Source: Nitrososphaerales archaeon (GTDB taxonomy: Archaea > Thermoproteota > Nitrososphaeria > Nitrososphaerales > Nitrososphaeraceae). From it: 12,900 nt of DNA. The position numbers and the translations under genes are program-made. Location: positions 1 through 12,900 of the forward strand of contig JARBAV010000450.1 of assembly GCA_029237515.1 (NCBI GenBank), written 5' to 3'. Below the pieces are notes generated by a model. The model searched no databases. It was not told the origin of the DNA and saw only the letters and a list, made by a program, of their open reading frames with translations. This document shows, piece by piece, positions 5,979-12,308 of this stretch; the stretch's first letter is position 1, and each line of letters starts with the position of its first letter.

Positions 5979-7709
5979 ATGAATCCTGAATCTAATGCTG
6001 AGAAATTAGATCAAGAAGTATGGATAGTGAATGGACCTGAAAAGATCCTAAATTTCTATATTTCACGTACTAAATTTCTTAAGAAGAGAGTTGTCTGTTG
6101 TTATGATTACAATGGGCCGATAAGAATTAGAAAAACTGGGCCTATTTGGAAGAACAACTTGGAAGTTGACAAGAAAGGGATTATGATAAAATTTCTTACG
6201 GATATAAGAAATGAAAATCTCGAATATTGTAAAAGTATGCTCGAGGAGATAAAACATTTGGAAATGCGTCATATGGATGGTGCAAAGGGTAACTTTGCCA
6301 TTCATGATGACAAAGAGTACTTTTTACCATTTTTTGTAGATACACCAGGCGAGCCTGTTAGCAACCTCCTCCTCTTTTGTATGCAGAAAGAAATGGTAGA
6401 GGCACATCTTTTTATCTTTGAAAATCTTTGGCGTCAAGCAACACCAGCTCATCTTCGGATTAAAGAGCTAGAAGAAGGAATTCATCCAGAAGTCCTCGAA
6501 ACCCTAAGAGAAACAGATGAGATAGTTAATACTGGATACAGACTTCTTAGATCAGCCAAAAATGAGATACTTCTAATTTTTCATTCATCGAACGCTTTAC
6601 TCCGTCAAGAAAAATCAGGCGGTCTAGGTATACTTGCGGAAAGTGCGATCCAGTACAACACCCAAGTTAAAATTCTTGTGCCTGTAGAAGATAAAATATT
6701 AGAAATAATTCAGAAGTTAGAACGTATCAATAGTATTCAAATACGGAACATTGAACCATCTATGCAAACTAGAATGAGTATCTTGATTGTAGATAGGATG
6801 TACTCACTTGTGATAGAGCTCAAGGATGACACGGTGGAAGATACTGAGCAAGCGATAGGACTTGCCACATATTCTAATAGCAAACCGACAGTATTATCCT
6901 ATGTTTCAATATTTGATACATTGTGGAAACAGAGTGAGCTACGTGAAGAATTGGAAATTCGCAGTACGGCACAAAAAGAATTCATCAATATTGCTGCTCA
7001 TGAGCTGCGTAACCCTATTCAACCTATATTAGGTTTATCAGACGTGCTTCAACACTCAGACACATTCTTAGAAAGTAACGTAAATGGTAAGGCCAAACAA
7101 GAAAAAGAGATGATTGATATTATTGCTAGAAACGCAAGGAGACTCCAACGTCTTACCGAGGATATTCTCGATGTAACTAGAATTGAAGGCAGGACTTTGA
7201 AGTTAAATAAACAAAATTTTGCTCTTGTGAAGATAATAAGGGAGATAGTAGAAGATTATACTACCGATATCAGAAATTCCAATAGGAACATAACTATTTT
7301 CCTTTCTAGTTCAAGCGAACTCGAGTCTGCGGATATTCTGGCAGATCAAAATAGAATTAAGCAGGTGTTATCTAATCTATTAGATAACGCAATTAAGTTT
7401 ACCGAAGAAGGAACAATAACCATTACAGCAGAAATTGATGATAGTTACGACCATATTACTGTAAGAGTTATAGACACAGGAAGGGGCATCGACTCAGAAA
7501 TAGTGCCCAAACTATTTACCAAATTTATTACAAGATCTGAGCGGGGGACGGGGCTTGGACTGTACATCTGTAAGGGAATAATAGAAGCACATAGTGGAAA
7601 AATTTGGGCAAAAAATAATTCAGCTGAAAAAAATACTGTAAATAGTGATGGTTATGATAGTGGCAGTGGTGCTACGTTCAGTTTTAGTTTACCAATAGCT
7701 TACGCTTGA
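5979..7709 (+). CDS. Soluble sensor histidine kinase
   Basis: 576 residues without a membrane segment or signal peptide, so a cytoplasmic sensor. Residues 1-165 have no recognised family. Residues about 175-320 (RSAKNEILLIF, VKILVPVED, SILIVDRMYSLVIELKDD, ATYSNSKPTVLSYVSIFDTLW) look like the phospholipase-D/TrmB-type ligand-sensing fold found in archaeal regulators (inferred). The kinase core is complete: H-box AAHELRNPIQP with phospho-acceptor His341, N-box SNLLDNAIKF (465-474, Asn470), G1 box DTGRGI (499-504), F-box LFTKF (512-516), G2 box GTGLGLYI (523-530). A 25-residue linker rich in Asn, Ser and Gly precedes the final strand GATFSFSLP. It should phosphorylate a response regulator; the receiver gene 244 nt downstream on the same strand is the obvious candidate. 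ATG 5979 is the only good start. The ligand is unknown. Confidence 0.92.
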   Translation: MNPESNAEKLDQEVWIVNGPEKILNFYISRTKFLKKRVVCCYDYNGPIRIRKTGPIWKNNLEVDKKGIMIKFLTDIRNENLEYCKSMLEEIKHLEMRHMDGAKGNFAIHDDKEYFLPFFVDTPGEPVSNLLLFCMQKEMVEAHLFIFENLWRQATPAHLRIKELEEGIHPEVLETLRETDEIVNTGYRLLRSAKNEILLIFHSSNALLRQEKSGGLGILAESAIQYNTQVKILVPVEDKILEIIQKLERINSIQIRNIEPSMQTRMSILIVDRMYSLVIELKDDTVEDTEQAIGLATYSNSKPTVLSYVSIFDTLWKQSELREELEIRSTAQKEFINIAAHELRNPIQPILGLSDVLQHSDTFLESNVNGKAKQEKEMIDIIARNARRLQRLTEDILDVTRIEGRTLKLNKQNFALVKIIREIVEDYTTDIRNSNRNITIFLSSSSELESADILADQNRIKQVLSNLLDNAIKFTEEGTITITAEIDDSYDHITVRVIDTGRGIDSEIVPKLFTKFITRSERGTGLGLYICKGIIEAHSGKIWAKNNSAEKNTVNSDGYDSGSGATFSFSLPIAYA

Positions 7710-7913
7710 TCTAATAATCCTATCCATCTTTGTCCGATCATCTATTTTTGTCTGGAAAGCTTAGAAATATTCTCTCATGCTCTCATCGACGAACTGTGAG
7801 GTTTATTTGTGCGAATTTTGAGGCATTATTCATCAATATTTCCCATAATAAGGGAAAGTTTTTATCTATGACATTCGATTATTATGACATTGAATTTTCA
7901 ACTGAATACTTTG

Positions 7914-7923
7914 TATATTTTAA
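7914..7923 (+). promoter_or_regulatory. TATA-like box of the receiver gene
   Basis: TATATTTTAA is centred near 7918, predicting transcription at about 7943-7945. The receiver gene may thus be transcribed on its own as well as from the kinase promoter. The box also argues against the ATG at 7930 as start. Confidence 0.4.
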
Positions 7924-7940
7924 GTTATAATGATTACAAT

Positions 7941-7946
7941 AGGAGG
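7941..7946 (+). promoter_or_regulatory. Shine-Dalgarno site of the receiver gene
   Basis: AGGAGG lies 7 nt before ATG 7954. It is the clearest ribosome binding site in the window and fixes that ATG as the start, since the in-frame ATG at 7930 lies upstream of it. Confidence 0.75.
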
Positions 7947-7953
7947 TTGGATT

Positions 7954-8478
7954 ATGTCTAAATTGTCCGCCGTAAATAATAGTGAATCAAGCCACACATT
8001 AGCTAATATTAGGCCGGCAGAGAATGAGGCTACAAGCCAATCAACCTTATCAACGTCCACGTCTTCATCACCATCGTCCCCGTTCCTATCATCATTTAAT
8101 CGACATCAATACAAAAGAATTCTCATAGTTGATGATGATTCTGATATCGTTTTTACATTGCGGATAGGATTAGAAAATAATGACTCGGCAATGCAAGTCT
8201 ATAGTTATGACAATCCTTTAAATGCATTGATAGAATTTAAGCCTAATTTTTATGATCTGTTACTCATTGATGTGAACATGCCGTCAATGGATGGCTTTCA
8301 ATTATGTGAAAAAATATTACAGAAAGATGTCAACGTTAAAGTATGCTTTATGACTTCTGGAGAAATTAATATGGATGCTGCTAGAGAAGTGTATCCGCAT
8401 ATAAGCATGGGATGCTTTATCAAGAAACCGATTACAACGGATGCCTTAGCAAGACGTATCAGAGCTGAATTAGAATAG
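7954..8478 (+). CDS. Response regulator, stand-alone receiver domain with Ser-rich N-terminal tail
   Basis: 174 residues. Residues 1-50 are low complexity and very rich in Ser and Thr (SSSPSSPFLSS at 37-47), an unusual tail for a receiver. Residues 54-174 form a complete CheY-like receiver: acidic pocket Asp60-Asp61 (ILIVDDDSD), phospho-acceptor Asp106 (LLLIDVNMPSMDGF), Thr134 (CFMTSG) and Lys158 (FIKKPIT). There is no DNA-binding or enzymatic output domain, so it probably signals by protein contact or acts as a phosphorelay shuttle. It follows the histidine kinase on the same strand after a 244-nt gap, so they are a likely cognate pair although not tightly coupled. The start at 7954 is set by the AGGAGG site. 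The disordered tail could be a docking or phosphorylation segment (inference). Confidence 0.9.
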   Translation: MSKLSAVNNSESSHTLANIRPAENEATSQSTLSTSTSSSPSSPFLSSFNRHQYKRILIVDDDSDIVFTLRIGLENNDSAMQVYSYDNPLNALIEFKPNFYDLLLIDVNMPSMDGFQLCEKILQKDVNVKVCFMTSGEINMDAAREVYPHISMGCFIKKPITTDALARRIRAELE

Positions 8479-8579
8479 AATAGAAACAATTCCTATTGGT
8501 ATTGGATAACCCTATTTAAGGAGCTAGAATTTGATGCATTAATACTGACAGTACACTAGTAACATATAGTACGAATCCG

Positions 8580-8596
8580 ATTCTTTTTCTTCTTCA
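8580..8596 (+). terminator. Pyrimidine-rich tract between convergent genes
   Basis: ATTCTTTTTCTTCTTC lies about 100 nt after the receiver stop and just before the end of the convergent membrane-protein gene. It fits a hairpin-free archaeal terminator for the plus-strand transcript. Moderate to weak evidence. Confidence 0.35.
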
Positions 8597-8610
8597 ACTT
8601 TGATTCTCTT

Positions 8611-9147
8611 TTAGAAGTCTGAATTTCTCTGATTTTTCTGATCGGTTGTCATATTGTGATCCTTGTAAACCAAAACGCAACTGTGAATAATCCTCTTATT
8701 TATATAATATAAGGCAAAAATTAGAATTGCTATAGAGATAATTCTTAAGAGAGTTTGATAATTTGTAAGCAGGTTAGAAGCTATGATCCCAATACCACCA
8801 AATGTAGATATTAAAAGGAAGCCTACAGATGAACAGCTGCTACACACACTTGATATGATACCCATCGATGATCCAGAAAATAATGACCTCCTACTAATCT
8901 TCAGATTAAAATGTCTTACTGCATAAATATTCATACTAACTAACATACCTATCAAAATCGAAATCAGTGTAGTCAAGATAAATCCTGTAATTGCGTCTTC
9001 TGGCAGATAAAAGATCCAAATTGGTTCAAAGAAGATGAGCTGATCAAAAAAATTAAAGAGTATCCAAAAAGGGATTGCAACAGCTGTTGCAACTAGAATA
9101 TACGTAAGTATCGAAAATACAACCTTCACTGATAATGGTAATAACAT
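8611..9147 (-). CDS. Integral membrane protein with intramembrane CxxC motif, function unknown
   Basis: 178 residues with about four or five hydrophobic helices: 5-33, 52-76, 95-122 and 132-149. Pro, Phe and Trp occur at the end of the first helix (AIPFWILFNFF). The notable motif is Cys102-x-x-Cys105 within SSVCSSCSSVGF, at the start of a Ser-rich helix followed by the Gly-rich STFGGIGIIAS. The C-terminal tail is short, basic and hydrophilic. A paired cysteine in a membrane suggests thiol redox exchange or metal handling, as in DsbD- or VKOR-like proteins, but no such family signature is seen, so this stays a guess. The ATG at 9147 is preferred to TTG 9153 because the TATA-like box (9165-9173) leaves a leaderless start there. 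Palindromes surround the promoter. A DsbA-like gene lies 1.6 kb away on the same strand. Confidence 0.8.
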   Translation of the reverse strand: MLLPLSVKVVFSILTYILVATAVAIPFWILFNFFDQLIFFEPIWIFYLPEDAITGFILTTLISILIGMLVSMNIYAVRHFNLKISRRSLFSGSSMGIISSVCSSCSSVGFLLISTFGGIGIIASNLLTNYQTLLRIISIAILIFALYYINKRIIHSCVLVYKDHNMTTDQKNQRNSDF

Positions 9148-9160
9148 TGTCAATGCTATT

Positions 9161-9184
9161 CTAATAATTTAAAGAAATTATTAG
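9161..9184 (-). promoter_or_regulatory. Promoter of the CxxC membrane protein inside a perfect inverted repeat
   Basis: CTAATAATTT (9161-9170) and AAATTATTAG (9175-9184) are perfect 10-nt arms with a 4-nt spacer. The minus-strand TATA-like box TTTAAATTA (9165-9173) lies inside. Binding of a dimeric regulator here would block the TATA-binding protein, so this looks like a repressor operator. Confidence 0.55.
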
Positions 9185-9202
9185 GTTTGCTCCTTCTTAA
9201 GG

Positions 9203-9220
9203 AATATCGCTAGCGATATT
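9203..9220. promoter_or_regulatory. Perfect 18-nt palindrome AATATCGCTAGCGATATT
   Basis: A perfect palindrome without spacer, 56 nt upstream of the membrane-protein start and about 30 nt upstream of its TATA box. The position suits an activator or a second operator site; a regulator is not identified in the window. Confidence 0.5.
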
Positions 9221-9262
9221 TAGTTTCGTATACACTTGGCAGATTGAACCTGCGAGAGCTAG

Positions 9263-9433
9263 AGCTATTCAGGAGGAGATGTTGATTGTATAGCCACCTA
9301 TCAAAGTGGAACGTCATGTGCGGAAATATGTGAGGGTACATTTGGGGATAACAGATATCCGGCGATCAAGGAGTTGGATATCGAAGACTGTAAACCTTAT
9401 GTAAATGAAGTAATCAATAGATTTGATCTTTGA
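9263..9433 (+). pseudogene. Cys-rich coding remnant without a start codon
   Basis: Between TAG 9260 and TGA 9431-9433 the frame encodes 56 residues with five Cys: GGDVDCIATYQSGTSCAEIC and then DNRYPAIKELDIEDC and PYVNEVINRFDL. Composition and amphipathic character are protein-like, but no start codon lies in the right part of the frame. Just upstream the same frame holds stops at 9245 and 9260, the second directly before the open part. It therefore looks like the 3' end of a dead gene. Clustered Cys suggest a secreted or metal-binding protein; no family is recognised. It may be chance, since the frame is short. Confidence 0.35.
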
Positions 9434-9826
9434 TTCTCTCCTAGCCTCTAGGTCTGTTATTTTTTAGCGGACTTACAAATTATTGTACACAGCATGAAAT
9501 CAGATAAAAAAGAAAGAAATCATCATCTTTTGGCTAAACAGCTAAATTGTTAGGAAATTAACAACAACGGCATTGAGAACACATTGTGAAGTGGCGAGTG
9601 TTTAAGATAGGTAGGGATCCCGGCGAATTCTACACTCCTGTATTGACATTGTAGGGCGAACCAAGTAGACAAATGGCTGGGTCGCTCTATTTTTTCATAT
9701 CGTAATATTATCATGCTATGTCAAAAAAAGTTAAGTGATACAAAGCTGCATTCTTCTCCCCCTCAAAATCTCTTGCCTTACCGAAAATTTTAAGATGTTC
9801 ACCATACAATAAATATTCTCACATTA
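9434..9826. other. Intergenic region upstream of the DUF4242 gene
   Basis: About 390 nt with no supported gene. A 19-codon ATG frame near 9493 is very Lys/His-rich and not recognisable. T-runs occur near 9450 and 9690. AATTTTAAGATG around 9786-9796 could be the TATA element of the next gene, giving a short leader. Confidence 0.4.
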
Positions 9827-10075
9827 ATGCCTACATATATAGACTTTCATTCAATGGGTCAGTTCAATGAAGCTGATTTACAGAAATTTCAACAGGAACC
9901 TAGAGATGAAAATGGAGTCAAGACCCTTAACATATTTTATGACGTAGAATCTGGGATGATGTTTTGTTTACTCGATGCACCTGACAAAAAGGCTGTAGAG
10001 TTACATCACTCGAAGATTAGAATAAAGTGTGATTGGATAACTCAAATAAAGATGACTGGCGACTATCAAGTTTAA
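9827..10075 (+). CDS. DUF4242 (SCO4226-like, possibly nickel-binding) small protein
   Basis: 82 residues, close to the usual length of this ferredoxin-like-fold family. Recognisable features are the N-terminal strand MPTYIDFHSM, a helix over residues 14-23, the strand LNIFYDVESGMMFCLLDAPD (34-53) with Cys47, and the helix KKAVELHHSKI (54-64) with His60-His61. The C-terminal strand TQIKMTGDYQV ends the domain. SCO4226 of Streptomyces binds nickel; here Asp, His and Cys positions could bind metal, but this is family knowledge and not shown. There is no signal peptide, so a cytoplasmic protein is expected. ATG 9827 is the natural start. The gene stands alone between a Cys-rich remnant and a decayed cupredoxin. 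The family call is good and the ligand uncertain. Confidence 0.8.
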   Translation: MPTYIDFHSMGQFNEADLQKFQQEPRDENGVKTLNIFYDVESGMMFCLLDAPDKKAVELHHSKIRIKCDWITQIKMTGDYQV

Positions 10076-10203
10076 TGTGATGGTTTACACGTTCGAATTG
10101 TAGATAGTCATAAAATAAAGATCTTCAAGATAAACAATAATCCAAATGTGTTACAGTACTTGAAATTTCGGAGCATAACCCATGTCATGTCATACACTAT
10201 ATG

Positions 10204-10230
10204 ATAAGGATGATTATATAATATCCTTAT
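10204..10230. repeat. Inverted repeat ATAAGGAT...ATCCTTAT
   Basis: Perfect 8-nt arms (10204-10211 and 10223-10230) around an 11-nt AT-rich spacer, 130 nt after the DUF4242 stop and about 90 nt before the dead cupredoxin frame. It could end the DUF4242 transcript or bind a regulator. Confidence 0.4.
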
Positions 10231-10318
10231 ATGAAATGTTTCAAACCGTAAACTCAATGTTCAAGGGAATAGTATTAAATATATAAATGATTTTGGCAGC
10301 AACATTTACTCTAGTTCC

Positions 10319-10744
10319 ATGAGAAGGAAACATCCACTTATTCTGCACTGAAAATACAAAGTCATTATAAAGGATAATTCAAGAGCGACAAGTTCGGTTG
10401 CAAGAGATAGCACTGGAAAGAATCTAATGTGACTCCCGCCTAACTCAAACTATTCAAAGTTAGGAAATGAAAGATATGTGAATTCAGGTGTAATGATGCC
10501 GATAGGACTATCCACACTAGGGACATCAGAATTGATTGAATTTATTATCACCTTTGAAAATCCTGGGACCTAATTATACATGTGTATTCCATCCATGGAT
10601 GACAGGGAAGGTGATTATTATCTAGGACACATTCAATTTTCTACCAGATTAAAGACCATTTTTAAATCGATCAGCGGTACTCTTAGAACTTGTAGTTCGA
10701 ATTCATTTATTGAAATTTTACAATTTTACAATCTAAGAATTTGA
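10319..10744 (+). pseudogene. Decayed cupredoxin (blue copper protein) gene with three in-frame stops
   Basis: A single frame from ATG 10319 stays protein-like across stops TGA 10349-10351, TGA 10430-10432 and TAA 10571-10573. The key part reads ERYVNSGVMMPIGLST, then ELIEFIITFENPGT, stop, then LYMCIPSM. This matches the end of plastocyanin/azurin-like domains, where a strand ending in NPGTY is followed by the copper loop YxCxxHPxM. The TAA stands where Tyr is expected, one base from TAT. The loop keeps Cys and Met but is two residues short and lacks the usual His, so copper binding is lost. After the loop no clear domain is seen up to TGA 10742-10744, so the right edge is uncertain. TTAAATATATAA at 10274-10285 could be the old promoter. 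Cupredoxins abound in ammonia-oxidising archaea, which supports the call. Confidence 0.6.
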
Positions 10745-10780
10745 TCAAACAATTATGTTCTAACATTCGCGATGCAAAAA

Positions 10781-11509
10781 TCATTTCTTCAATTCACCTA
10801 ATTTCTTTTCAATTACAGATTGGAACGCAGGAAATGGTTGTGCTCCTCTTATTATCTCTGGATCTGAACCATCAACACTATTGACTACGATAAAATTAGG
10901 TGTATCAAAAAATCCTTGTGAATTAGCAAGCTTTACATCATTGTCAATAAATTCCCTATACTTTTGGGAGTTGAAACAGGAGTTAAACTGCCCCATCTCT
11001 AGCCCTGGAATTTGGGATGCGAACTTTTTCAAATTTTCTTCATTAACCCAACCTGTATCTATCCCTTGTTGATTTTCATATAACAAATTGTAAAATTGCC
11101 AGAACTTTCCTTGATCGTTTGTACATTGAGCAGCTAGATGGGCACCCATGGAATCAAATCCTCTGTTTGGCAGGTGTTTGAAAACTAAGGCAGCCTGTCC
11201 AGTTTGTATGTAGGTCTCATTAATTAGAGGTTCAGTATTTTTTACAAATCTTGCGCACAGATGACATTGAAAGTCACTAAAATCGATGATAGTAATGGGA
11301 GCTGAAAGGTTTCCAAGATAAGGCGAACCCTGTTTTATCAAAGTTGATAGTGAAAATGGAAATGTTGATGGATCTAAAGAATCATCAGTTTGTGCTAATA
11401 GCAACATACTATGTTCAAAAAAGGACCAAATGAAATGAAATGAAAATGATAAAGTACCAAATGCTAATACTGTCAAAATCGCTATTGATGATACAAGACT
11501 TACTGTCAT
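10781..11509 (-). CDS. Membrane-anchored DsbA-like thioredoxin-fold oxidoreductase
   Basis: 242 residues. An N-terminal hydrophobic stretch (about 5-31) acts as a signal anchor, placing the rest outside the cytoplasm. The thioredoxin fold starts at APITIIDFSDFQC (70-82) and has the active-site pair Cys82-His-Leu-Cys85. An inserted helical region follows (about 90-195) as in DsbA and BdbD proteins. The cis-Pro loop is DTPNFIVV (202-209) with Pro204. Cys129 and Cys178 may form a second disulfide. Its role would be to make or shuffle disulfides in exported proteins; it could accept electrons from or give them to the CxxC membrane protein nearby (inference). ATG 11509 is preceded by GTGAT at 11516-11520, complementary to the 16S rRNA end. 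The anchor-coding part holds a GAAAT repeat. No operon partner is adjacent. Confidence 0.9.
   Translation of the reverse strand: MTVSLVSSIAILTVLAFGTLSFSFHFIWSFFEHSMLLLAQTDDSLDPSTFPFSLSTLIKQGSPYLGNLSAPITIIDFSDFQCHLCARFVKNTEPLINETYIQTGQAALVFKHLPNRGFDSMGAHLAAQCTNDQGKFWQFYNLLYENQQGIDTGWVNEENLKKFASQIPGLEMGQFNSCFNSQKYREFIDNDVKLANSQGFFDTPNFIVVNSVDGSDPEIIRGAQPFPAFQSVIEKKLGELKK
11428..11449 (-). repeat. GAAAT pentanucleotide microsatellite in the DsbA-like signal anchor
   Basis: Three units on the plus strand encode, on the minus strand, the residues FSFHFIW of the anchor. The unit is not a multiple of three, so gain or loss of one copy would shift the frame and switch the gene off. The same unit ends the DUF72 gene. 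Confidence 0.6.
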
Positions 11510-11520
11510 TTTCTCATCAC

Positions 11521-11935
11521 AGAATACTTTCGCTTTTCATGGAATATTAATTACATTATCCTTTCTTCACAATTGCTATATAGCCATTTCCTTACCCGTT
11601 AAAGTTGGGGCATATCATTCCTTCTCTTAATTAAATACTGCTCAACAAAAATAATCTAAAGATCTTCATCTTCTTGTAAACGAATAATCACTTCTTCCTT
11701 TCACCTCCAGGATTTGGTGTAATGGGATAGAAAGATAGGCTACGAATATGCAGCAATGGTATAGTATTGTTACCAATCTAACAGCCTAAAACCTTATTTC
11801 TAAATTGCCTACATTCGCCCAAATTTAGCCGCTTCATTCGTTGAAGTATAACTTGTCATTAGTATCGAATAACAAGTGGTTATGAAGGCCTTTATTCAAG
11901 AATATTTTTCTGATAGATAGACCACCAAACCACAC
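11521..11935. other. Intergenic region, no supported gene
   Basis: About 415 nt between the divergent end of the DsbA-like promoter and the terminator of the next minus-strand gene. AT-rich DNA around 11545-11560 could hold the DsbA-like promoter. An interrupted hairpin lies at 11851-11877. Neither strand shows a recognisable protein. Confidence 0.4.
11851..11877. repeat. Interrupted inverted repeat ACTTGT...ACAAGT
   Basis: ACTTGT (11851-11856) pairs with ACAAGT (11872-11877); after one mismatch ATT (11858-11860) pairs with AAT (11868-11870) around a 7-nt loop. Role unknown. Confidence 0.35.
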
Positions 11936-11936
11936 C

Positions 11937-11949
11937 AAAAAAGAAAGAA
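11937..11949 (-). terminator. T-tract terminator on the minus strand
   Basis: On the minus strand the DNA reads CTTCTTTCTTTTTT about 40 nt after the stop of the short beta-rich protein gene. This fits the hairpin-free pyrimidine terminators of archaea. Confidence 0.5.
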
Positions 11950-11988
11950 GGGGTCTCGATCTCTTCTATGGAGCCTTTACTAAAACAT

Positions 11989-12291
11989 CTATTTCATTAC
12001 GTCGACCGCTTTTGTAACTGTTCCATATATTGGAGTATCTCCAAAATGGTTTTCTATTCTAGATGGGTCTAGCCATAAACTTATGACATTGCCATCCATA
12101 ACTGTTGCACTTATAGGCACATCCTGAACGGGGCCTTCTCTCATAGTTATTGTTACAATTCCATTGTATATCATCATAGTATTATCGGGCATTAACATTC
12201 CAGTTAAGGTGAAATTATCTATTTTATGCTGATGCATAGCAGAGCCATTAGTCCTTACCATGTCAATTGATGCTCCGAATTTGGCAACCAT
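11989..12291 (-). CDS. Short beta-rich protein of unknown function, possibly N-terminally truncated
   Basis: 100 residues, no recognised domain name. The sequence alternates short beta strands: DNFTLTGMLM (25-34), TMMIYNGIVTITMREGPV (38-55), VPISATVMDGNVISLWLDP (58-76) and TPIYGTVTKAVDVM (86-99). It looks like one half of an immunoglobulin-like or lipocalin-like beta sandwich. Met and His are frequent (MHQHK at 19-23), which could bind metal. Such folds in these archaea are often exported, yet no signal peptide is present here, so the N-terminus may be missing. The start at ATG 12291 is nevertheless supported by AATATA 25 nt upstream. That element lies inside the last codons of the zinc-finger gene, 18 nt away on the same strand. 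The pair may be partly co-transcribed. Real gene likely; role unknown. Confidence 0.65.
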   Translation of the reverse strand: MVAKFGASIDMVRTNGSAMHQHKIDNFTLTGMLMPDNTMMIYNGIVTITMREGPVQDVPISATVMDGNVISLWLDPSRIENHFGDTPIYGTVTKAVDVMK

Positions 12292-12308
12292 ACTATTAAT
12301 GTGGAGAA

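Noticed and set aside
7730..7930. 66-codon plus-strand frame with a TTG start between kinase and receiver
   Set aside because: It has no recognisable protein features, a weak TTG start, and a composition like non-coding AT-rich DNA.
7930..7953. Upstream ATG extending the receiver gene by eight residues
   Set aside because: The AGGAGG site at 7941-7946 lies inside the extension and points to ATG 7954.
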